From Stentor coeruleus (lineage: Eukaryota > Ciliophora > Heterotrichea > Heterotrichida > Stentoridae): a stretch of 64,000 nt of DNA. The position numbers and the translations under genes are program-made. Under the pieces are notes generated by a model. The model ran no database searches, was not told where the DNA came from, and worked only from the letters and a program-made list of their open reading frames with translations. Below, piece after piece: positions 53,201 through 63,100 of this stretch (its first letter is position 1; each line of letters begins with the position of its first letter). The stretch is from the NCBI GenBank assembly GCA_001970955.1, contig MPUH01000054.1:1-64000 (forward strand), read 5' to 3'.

Positions 53201-56200
53201 TCTATACTCGCAGTGACTTCATTTATATACTTATTCACTTGAAACCCATCAGAATAATTATCTTCTACCCCAGTTTTATCAATTTCCACTAAAATCTTGT
53301 ATGTTCCTGAGTGTTTAATCTGGACATTTTGAAATTCGCAAACTCCATTAGTAACTGTCACCCCCGTGTCACTACATATTAAATCGCTATCTTTTGGATT
53401 CTCAATAGAATCATAAAGGGAAATACTACAAGCCAATGCCGCACCAGTTGCTGTAATCGTTGTTGAAGAATCACTTCCTAAAGTTGCTGTCACAGTAAAA
53501 ACTGTATACATGTCCATTGCCTGTATAATAATTACTGATATACTAGCATAAAAAAACTTAGCTTGGAATATATCAATTGTCTTATCTTTTGTCACTTCAG
53601 GTATATCTAAATCTGCAGGTTTTGCACCTGCTGTTATAGTAATACTATCTAGATCAGTTGTAAAGTAAATACCTGTAAATTGAATTGTCCCAGTATCTGT
53701 GATATCAGAAGCATAATTCCCAATTTCACTATCATCATTTAAAGTAAGAGTAACAACACAAGAATCTAAATAACTTATAGTATCTGAGCTTTTAATATCC
53801 ACTGTTATATCATATAAGAAATATGTATAATAATCAGGGGGCTGAGTTATTGTAATAACAACTTCACTAATAGTACTTGTGACAGTAAACTCATTGCTAC
53901 TATTTTCATTAATATTATTATCAGTTGATGTAAAGAGAACTTTATATACACCAGCTTTAGTTATTCTCAAATTTGTAAATGAGCAAACCCCATTATTGCT
54001 ATCTACAGATGTAGGACTAGGATCAAAATTATCAACAGCTATTCCGTCTATTGTTAAAGTTATAGTGCAAGGAATGATTTGAGTTGAGTCTATTATGTTT
54101 AATGGGTTCGATTGGTCAACTAAATTAGCTGTGATTTCATTAATTGGAACTAAAGTAGTTGTATCCTATGTAAATTTTACGCTAATAGTTGGGATATCAA
54201 AATAGATTTTTTCTAAAGTTACATCAATATCAACAGTATCAGTAGCAGCATCAGGAATATCTGATAACTTTGCAGTTATTGTTAAAGAAAAACTACCAGT
54301 ATTTATAAAGTATATATTTGAATAGGTGTAAACATTTTCACTAGATGAACTTATTGTAGTGTCCCCTTTTATAGCATTTGGGTCACCATCTATAGAAAGA
54401 CTCAGGATACAAGTTTCAATAAAAGGACTATCATTTTGACCAAAAACTGAAACTTCAAGGTTATGAAAGAAATAAACAGTCCCTGAGAGTACTGGTGTTA
54501 GAATGCCTGTAATTTTCTCAATATCACTCGTAATAGCAATAGTATCTGTTGTGAAATCTCTTAAACCAGATGTAGAAGATATAACTTTTAGCTTGTAACT
54601 ACCAGATTTTTTTATTCTAATTGATTCAAATGTACAAATCTGATTTATGCTATCAACATCAACATCTGTACATTCAAGAAGATCACTTGCATCAACCTCA
54701 GCATCGTCTAAAAGAGATAAACTACAAGGATATTCTACATCTGATGTCACGTAATTTGCACCATCTGTAAATTTTACTATTATATCTTCTTTACTACCAA
54801 TTGTTGTTAAGCTATCATAACCATTGATTTCAATTAGTAATTCTCCATTGTTTATAGTTAAATAAGCATCTGTTAATAAAGAATCCCAAGTTACTTCGAT
54901 TTTTAAGCTGAACTCTACAGCGGATTTGAAGTAAAGTCCTGTAAATGTATAGTCACTAGTAGTTGTATCTACAGAAATATCATCTGTATGGCCAATTATA
55001 GTTGAATCGATAGTTGATAATTCTATATGGCAATTTTCTATTATGTCTACATCGTTGTCTCCTTTGATTTTTACGTAAACATTATATAAGAAATAAGCGG
55101 TTGTGCTATATTTACTATCAGCAAGTGTTAGATCTTCAATGATTGCTTCTACTATAAGATTTGTATTTGCTACTGTGAAATCTTTATCTACAGGTTCTAT
55201 TCCTGAGCTAGTTGTTGTGAGGACAAATTTATATGACCCTGTTTTCTTGATTCGAACATTAGGAAAAGTGCAGACATAATTTGAACTTGATATAGTTCCA
55301 TCAGTATATTCTAAATCATCACTTTTATCTGCATTAGCAGAGCTCATAAGACCCAAACTGCATTGAACCGTGCCTGTAAAAGTTGCTGGAGTTCCAACAT
55401 CATTTTGCAAATTAGCTATAATATCAGCTGTAGTGCCAATGCTTATTGTCTAAATATAAAATACCGTTGGTTCTTCAAAAACAAACTTAGCATCACTCAT
55501 TGTAAAATCAAATTCCCCTTCTTTAGATGATACAGGCAACGCAAATGAAGTAGCGGATGCCTTGATTTTTGTGCTAACGGATTTAACAAAATACACATTT
55601 TGAAAATCATGAGCACCCGTATTAGTACTTACTGATGAATAACCATTAATAGTCGAAGAATCTTCCATTGCTAGTGTAATAGTGCAATCTTCAAGGTATG
55701 GAAAACCTCCTTCACTTGAAACATTAACTGTTACAGTATATAAAAAGTAAGTTACTAATGTATCTGAGTTTATTGATACAGTAACTGTTTGTATTGAACT
55801 TGTAATTGTTAAAGCTGAACTTGTTTGTGGAGTAACCCCTGCTGTTGAAGAGTAAACTTCGAATTTATATGACCCTTTTTTAGTAATTCTAACATTTTCA
55901 AAAGTACAAATACCACTTGAACTTGTAACTGCTGATGATGTTATAGATAGATAACTGTTTCTAAGGACGTTACTTGATGAGTCTCTTAGATTTATTGAAC
56001 AATCTAAATCTTCTGCAGTTGAATGCAATGTATTACTTGAATCAGCAAATTTGACTTCAATTGAATAAGTATCACCAACATTTGCAAACTATTTGGATAT
56101 TACAAGTAAAGTTTGGATTTTAATAAGAATATTTGAGACTGTAATATCTATAGAGTCTGTATCGGTATTTGCTGAATTCACTGTTGATGTAGCTGTTGCA

Positions 56201-57072
56201 ATTATAACTAATGATCCAGTATCAGTAAAATAGATTGAAAATGTTTCTGAACCAGTAGATGATGTAACACTTGTAGTCCCACCAAGTTCAAGGCCATCAT
56301 CTAGTTCTAATAATATTGTGCAACCTTCAGTAAAAAGCTCATTATCTTCTCCATGAACTAGAACTGTTACAGTATATGCTATATAAGAAGAAAACACTGT
56401 GCCACTAATACTAGGGGTAATAGTTAAAGAATTAGTAATAGTAAAAGCTGATGTTTTAACTAATAATGATGTATAGTCAACAGAAGTTATAGAGAATTTA
56501 TAGCTTCCAGAATGAGTGATTTTAACTGAACTCCATGAATAACTTCCAGATTCAGCTGTAGCAGTTGTTGACCCCACACTTAAATATGAACTTTTACTTG
56601 CTTCAGTTGACCCATCTAAAAGAGCTAAAGTAACTTGGGGGCTTCCAATAACTAATGAATTACTTGAGTCTTTTAATGTTCCTGAGATAGTAAAAAGTGA
56701 AACAATATTTCCCTATGTAAAACTTACACTTGAAGTTGTAGGGACACTGATGACAAATGAAGATATTGATAAACTATAAGTTCCTAAATTACTTGGGCAT
56801 GTTAAAGTTACAGTGTAAACATCTGGCTTAGTGAAATAAGCTATAATTGACCCAGAACCATTAGAATCTGTAGTTGCTGTAAGGCTTGATGTTGTTAAAA
56901 TGCTACCCGTACCTGAAGTCTTGGATAGAGTTACTGAAGAACTAGCACTCGATGATACTGAAAAAGTTATGGCGGAGTACATTGTTTTAGACCCAGATGA
57001 GTATGTTACGGAACAAGTTGACTCAGATAGGTATATCAGCGCTAAGAATAAGAAAACCATTAATAGCCGCAT
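44248..57072 (-). CDS. Giant polycystin-1/REJ-like receptor with tandem beta-sandwich repeats (11 introns)
   Basis: The region reads as about eleven open blocks on one strand, each ending in TAG or similar at a 15-nt intron. Joining them gives about 4,219 residues. Introns: 56713-56727, 56089-56103, 55450-55464, 54166-54180, 53521-53535, 52870-52884, 52204-52218, 50938-50952, 50314-50328, 49660-49674, 49030-49044. Order: signal peptide (MRLLMVFLFLALIYLSES); about 13 repeats of ~215 residues, each with the motif (F/L)xNVRIKKSGSYKxxV and predicted Ig/filamin-like beta-sandwiches; an EGF-like cysteine cluster (~47,860-47,690); a REJ-like region (~47,650-45,700); a GPS-like Cys motif (YDCKYLDGIKWQAGKC then LEHMSSYKI, ~45,135-45,020); and about five TM segments (44,990-44,400) with a short Ser-rich tail. 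Polycystin-1-type receptors sense extracellular or mechanical cues and couple to channels; no PLAT domain was seen. Stop is TAG. Confidence 0.82.
48810..56560 (-). repeat. About 13 tandem ~640-bp coding repeats, nearly one 15-nt intron per unit
   Basis: The motif ending GSYK or GTF recurs near 56500, 55870, 55225, 54590, 53945, 53300, 52650, 52010, 51345, 50730, 50090, 49465 and 48810, a spacing of about 640 bp. Ten of the eleven introns follow the same phase of this period; the gaps between introns are 624-666 bp, or double that where a unit has no intron (near 54.8 and 51.6 kb). Unit sequences are divergent, so the expansion is old. Confidence 0.8.
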
Positions 57073-58767
57073 ATTTATAATAAGTTTGGTATGCTATTAA
57101 GAGCTATATGAATATTAGATTATGTTAATATATGATATATATAATATATTTTAATTTGTAAACTACTTCATGTCAGAAATTATCTAAAATATAAGTAGTG
57201 AAATGTTAAGATGGTAGAAATAATTTTGTAATTTGTATTATCAAAGTTTTTGCATGGTATGATATAGGTTTTGTTTTACTTTTTAATATAAGTTTGAGTT
57301 TACTACAAAAGGAGGATATGTTAAGTAATTTTGCATGAGAAGAATAAATTTATCTTAGGCTTTTGTGAATTTTTGAAGCATTTTGTTGATATAAGAAATC
57401 TCAGTTTTTTATATAAGAGATGTTGAAAATGCTTAACTACTAGATTGAGTCCTCTGAATTACTAGCTTGATGCATATTTATTATAGAAGACTTAGAATGG
57501 AATAAAAATAGGTGTAAGAATTACAGTTACTTGGTAAAGGGATAAACAAATTAAGGTTGATTTATTGGAATTCAAAAGCAAACAGCTGATTTTGAAGCCT
57601 GCCAATATATAAGTCTTAATGTTTAGGTATAATCTTAAATTTGATAGAAAATATTATCTAAAACAAATTCGCTAATTAGTATAAAAGATCCAAATATGAA
57701 TTCTATATATCAGAAAAGTAAGCCTTGCAAAATTACATCTTAAATATGCACTGTTGAGAAACAGGCCTATATCCTTCTGAACATTTTTTTTCAAAAATAG
57801 GTTTTTATTACTTAAAACTATGTATGATATAATTTTCTCACAATTTTTAATGTAAAATATCTTCTTTATTCATTTTTTGCGTAAAATTGTCTGCTAATAT
57901 CATATACTTAATATTTAAGCTTCAAAAATATTTATAGTTATAATATAGCTTTAAATTTCATTTTTCCATTATATTTATTTAAGTATTCTAGCCAAAGCTT
58001 CTTATAAAAATTTTAACAGAAATTGCCCAATGTGTTGAAGTGAAGTAAAACTTTTTTTAAAGAAATAAAGGAAGCTCAAACAAATGATAAGATAAAATAC
58101 TTTATATTTTATAGAAAAGTCAAGGTTTTAGGATGATTTTCTAAAGGGGCTATTTATTAGCATGATTAGTATAGTTTTGAATGCCAATAAATTGTAACAA
58201 ATTTAGAATAATATTTATAAAAACAGATAATATGCATATGAAGCCACAAAATTGTAAAAAAACCAAGATTTTCCGACGAGTTATGCAAGAAATATTTAAA
58301 GTCTAAAGCAATAGATAAAAATCTATTAGATAAGAATAAAAATTATAAAGAAAAAATAATAATAATAACAGATCAAGGTCTTAGCACAAGTCAAAAATAA
58401 TTCTTAATAAATATACAAATCATGATACTTTCAACAATTTTTAAAATAAAATTTCTAAAACTTATAACACACATAAACATACCTTTATTATTTCTTTATA
58501 ACAATTTTCTTTGAATTAAACAAACTCAATCATCTCACAATAAACCATCAAAACCCATAAACTAAACTCAATTTATAAAATATATGCATTCATGATGATT
58601 TTTATATTCCATCATAAAAAAAACGCAAAATTGCACCAGGCTATTTCAAAAATACAATTTTTTCCTATAAAAACAGCAATAAAACCTAAAATTCCATCTG
58701 ATAAAAAAATCGCTTTCTTTATAAAGCATAAAATTCTCAATATTTAAATTAAGAATTTATATATAAA
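57073..58767. promoter_or_regulatory. Divergent 5' intergenic region of 1.7 kb
   Basis: AT-rich DNA between the start of the polycystin-like gene (ttataaatATG) and the coiled-coil gene (atatataaaATG). Both promoters should lie here. No coding frame, RNA or repeat was recognised. Confidence 0.45.
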
Positions 58768-59736
58768 ATGTCAACAGAGTCTTCTCTATGCATAGACTTA
58801 ACAATGTTTAAATCAACAATATCCGAACTAAAATCCTCAGACAAATGGGATGAGTTTCTTAACCAGCTTCAAGCTATAAAAAGTCCTAATATTTTACCTT
58901 TATACTGTGAGATACTAGAAGATATTTCCTCATCACAAGAACTAATCAAACACAACAACACCTTAACTCTTATATCAAATCTCATAACCAAAACAGATAA
59001 TCTCTTAATCAAGCCACTTCCTCAAAAGCTCCAATACTCTTTACCATCCCTTCTAGATTTAAAATCAGAAGAATCACAGCAAAAAAAAGAGCTCCAAAGT
59101 TCATTTGTCAAATCATTGAAACTAAACACATTTTATGAACTTAATATTCAAATACTAAACCTTCTTATAAAAGAAAAAAATATATTAATCAAAGATTTAC
59201 GTAAAATAAGCCAACAACCTAAGATGATATCTAATAAAAATTTCAAAGCTTTATCAAGACAAAAAGAGGAAGCACAAAATACTCAATATGAATACTATAA
59301 TTTAGCTGGATCTTGCTTAGAAAATATAAGAAAAAACAGTCAAAATTGGGCATGTGAATGTGAACATAGATGGGTTGAATCAGAAAGGTTTAATGAAAAA
59401 GTTATAAATTTGAATGAAGAGATCACGAGAAGGTTTGAAAAATATTTACAGAAAAAAATGTTTATGGGCAAAGATCTTGATAAAGCACTTATAATAAGAA
59501 TAAAACAAGTAGAAAGCTTGGAAAGGGAGTTAGAGGAAGCTTATGAGGTTAGAGATCAGAAATTAGCGGAATTACAAGAAATTTATAGGGCGCCAAGAGG
59601 ATCTTTGGAGTTTATGTATAAGTGCATGCAGAGAAATGCAATTTTGTCTGCTTTGATGTATATGATCCTTGGGCTGCTTTTGAGCTTTGTGTTTTCTTTT
59701 TCGTCTTTATTAACTAGTAAGGGTAAAAATTTTTAA
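58768..59736 (+). CDS. Coiled-coil protein with C-terminal membrane anchor, unknown function
   Basis: A protein of 322 residues without introns. Most of it is helical and Lys/Glu/Gln/Leu-rich. A likely coiled coil runs from residue ~215 to ~275 (FNEKVINLNEEITRRFEKYL, then QVESLERELEEAYEVRDQKL). Residues ~291-314 (ILSALMYMILGLLLSFVFSF) are one hydrophobic helix followed by a short basic tail (TSKGKNF), the layout of a tail-anchored protein inserted into ER, mitochondrial or another membrane with the coiled coil in the cytosol. SNARE-like or tethering roles are possible, but the heptads lack an obvious SNARE zero-layer position and I do not recognise a family. Start ATG follows atatataaa; stop is TAA. 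It converges on the EF-hand gene. Confidence 0.75.
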   Translation: MSTESSLCIDLTMFKSTISELKSSDKWDEFLNQLQAIKSPNILPLYCEILEDISSSQELIKHNNTLTLISNLITKTDNLLIKPLPQKLQYSLPSLLDLKSEESQQKKELQSSFVKSLKLNTFYELNIQILNLLIKEKNILIKDLRKISQQPKMISNKNFKALSRQKEEAQNTQYEYYNLAGSCLENIRKNSQNWACECEHRWVESERFNEKVINLNEEITRRFEKYLQKKMFMGKDLDKALIIRIKQVESLERELEEAYEVRDQKLAELQEIYRAPRGSLEFMYKCMQRNAILSALMYMILGLLLSFVFSFSSLLTSKGKNF

Positions 59737-60120
59737 TAGATAAAAGTTTTGGTTTTCAAGGGATAATTAAATACTTGAATTAAGTGTGATTGTAGTTGAA
59801 GATAATAATGAAAATTTTTATGATAAAGAATTAGGATGGAAATATAAAAATTAAAATGTTTATTGTATTATCTAAAAGAACATACAACATTATTAATATG
59901 ATTTAAATTGTATATAATTACTCCTCTAATTATAGTTTATAAAAATCTCTTTCCAGATAACTTAAAACTTCATAAAATAAATCTTATAAATAAAACTCAC
60001 ATACTAAATTAAAAACAACACCTAAATCCAAAAAAAAAAAATCAATAAACCTCCACTAATACCCTCACTTCACAAAAAAGCAAAGCCACAAAAAAAATTT
60101 TTACTAAAATATTCATTAAA
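59737..60120. other. Convergent intergenic region, no gene recognised
   Basis: 384 bp of AT-rich DNA between two 3' ends. Includes an A-rich run near 60030-60040. Nothing else was seen. Confidence 0.6.
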
Positions 60121-63100
60121 TTATTTCCTAAGATTCTGTGAAAGAGATCTACTTCCTCTTCTCCCATCAACATTTCCAAACCCAGAAGGTGCAGTTTCAG
60201 CAATCCTCTTCGTAATATTCCTAACCTTCTTACTCATTAAAAAGTCCATATCAATAATATTCGTAGATTTAATCTCCATAATATCAAATGGTTTATAATT
60301 AACCGATTTAACATCTTGAGTATTCTTAATAGCTTTACTAATAATATCCATTCTCTTATCATAAAGATTGATTCGATTATTAACAACTCCATAAGAAAAC
60401 CTTGTAAACTGTATATCATCAAGTGCAAATTCATCAGTATACATTGATGAATATAATCTATTAACAATACTTTGTAAATTCGCTAAACAATTAGCATCAT
60501 TTCTATTTCTTCCTAAAAGATTACTAAATTCCATAGAATTCCAATATGCTACAATTTGCATCCAAGTATCAGGACAATCAAGTACTTTAGGAAAATGTGT
60601 TAAAAATGAATCAGCGATATTTGGTAAAGTGAAATTCTTCCCAGCATTTCGAGAAAAAAGTTCAGCTAAATATTCACGATATAATCTGACAATACCTAAT
60701 CCTTGTTTATTCATAACAGAAATTTCAGGTAAAGATTCAATAGCCCCTTGTTCAAGAATTGTACATTTTATTGGCAATTTTATGTTAAACTCAACTTGTG
60801 ATGTAATTTTTAATAAACCTGTCATTTTAAGAGCATGTCGCCATCCTGAACGAAAAGTTCGAATATCATCTGGGTTTATGTTTTGTTCATTATCTGGGGT
60901 CCCACCATGGATTGAAATTTTATGTGAGGTTCGCATCATGAGTTCTCTATAGTCGATTTTAGCAAAACCACAGGACATTTCAATTGGAAGGTTATCTTTA
61001 CAGAAGACGATAATAAACTCAAATATTAGGAAAATTTTCGACACATCCATTTCGTTACCGATTCTGCTGACGAAAACATTGAAGTCTTTGTCTGTTGGGA
61101 TTTCAAAAGTCCACCGATCTTCAAGTTGTTCTCTCCAATTTGCCTCGATGAAAATTGAGTTTCCAATAAACTTTTGGGTCAGAGAGGACCAGTGAGTAAT
61201 TCTTGCAAACCTTTTTAGTATACAGGCTCGTTGGACAATTGATCCATCAGGGATTGAAATCCCTGAAGCCATTATAAGATTTATATACCCACCATTGCTA
61301 CATAAATTTTGCTTTAAATAAGTTAGAGAGTCTACTTTAGATTTAGTAGCAATAGGATTAACATCTCTAAAATGTAAACCAGAAGGATCTAATGTAGGGA
61401 CTATATCTGAACTAGGTAGGATTCTTTTCATCTTATGTTGCTCCGATATAAACGATGGAAGAAAATGTGAAGGCATATTCTGGAACATCTTGAAAAAGTC
61501 CATCGGGCTAATTTTCCTTGATTTCCTAATATTAAACATAATCGAACTAGCTCTAGGATCTGCAAATACTTCAGGACTTGCCCCAGACATAAGTAAAACA
61601 AACTCATCAATATCAATTTTCCCATTTTTATCAGAATCAACATAACTTAATAAATGATTTAACTCTTCTTGAGTTACATCAGCTTTTGTGCTTTTCAATA
61701 CCCCAAGTAACTGATCAGGGGTTAAATACCCATTTTTCATAATATCTGCATGTATAAATTTCTGCCTCATATCTTGCATTTCATCTTCTTGCCTAAGAAT
61801 TTCTCTTTTTACCGTATCTTCTACAAAGTTCTTAAATTCTTCATATTCGATTTTCCCATTACGATTCTTGTCGATTTTTTCCATTATTTCTTTAATCTGA
61901 TTTTGTGAAGGGAGTATACAATAAGCTTTAATTCCAAGAATAATTTCATTATAATCAATAGAACCATCTTTATCTCTATCAAGCATAGCAAAAATCTCTC
62001 TGACCTCTTCTTCAAACCTTTGTCCAAGATCAAGATTTGTAATTCTTCTTTCAAGACTTGCTTTATATCCTGGCATTTTTATTGCAAGTTCATTTATACT
62101 TAAAGTTTTACTATTGTTTGTATCAAGGATATCAAATGCTTCAACAAATTTTTGATCTGGTATTATACTACCCATTGATTTAAATGCTTCTATAAATTCA
62201 TTCATTGATAAAACTCCATCATTGTCTATATCATATTTAGAAAACATTTCAATTGCTGTAACTTCTGCTCTTATAAGTTCATTATTTAGCATATCTATTA
62301 GATTTTGTGCTGCAGTTTTAGGTGTTGGAGGGAAAATTGGAGGTCTTTGTATAGATTCAGGTCGTGGGGGTGGTCTAACAATACCTTCCATACGATCTTG
62401 TAAATATTTTAAGTCTATAAATTGTGGATCTTGACCTCTACATTCTATAGCTATTGTATTTAAAATATTCATGTCTATACGGATTGTGCTTAATGATTTA
62501 TAAAAAGCATCTTTATGGATTGAAGAATTTGAACCAAAAAGCTGGTTAAAGGTTATTTTTTGTTCACGAATAGCTTCTTTTAAAAGAAGATAAGGATCCA
62601 TTTTTATTGATGGTTTTGTGCATTCTGATAATAAAGAATTTAAACGTGTTAAATCAACTTGATTACCTTGTAAAGATATGATATCACAAAGTTCGACTAT
62701 TTCAGCTTCTCTCATTATCCTTTCGTCTCGTAATAATTTTATAAATGCAGCCTTAGGGAATGGTCCTGAGTCACGACCTAGGAGCTTAGCCAGGTTGATT
62801 CTGTTAACATTAAGAAAGTCATAAAGGATTTTTACTGGCCCTGAAAATTGGTTTGGAGTTTTCATTATTCCTCGTGGAGATGATTGTCTAAAATCCCTAG
62901 AATCAAGCATAGGCTTATTAGGCACACTCAAATAATTACCTTGCTCATTTCTTACAGGTTCTCTAAAAGGCTGGGTCCCAGAAGGTAATACCTGTTCAAC
63001 TCTAACCCCAGAAAGTGCATCTAAAAGTGTAGGTCTTTGCACATACCCTTTCCCACAATCAAGTAATAAACATAAATCATTAAGAACATCATCATCAGAC

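Noticed and set aside
49660-57072. A cluster of about ten small secreted Ig-like proteins
   Set aside because: Only the first block has a signal peptide, block ends coincide with 15-nt GT-AG introns, and the repeat period runs through the joins, so it is one gene.
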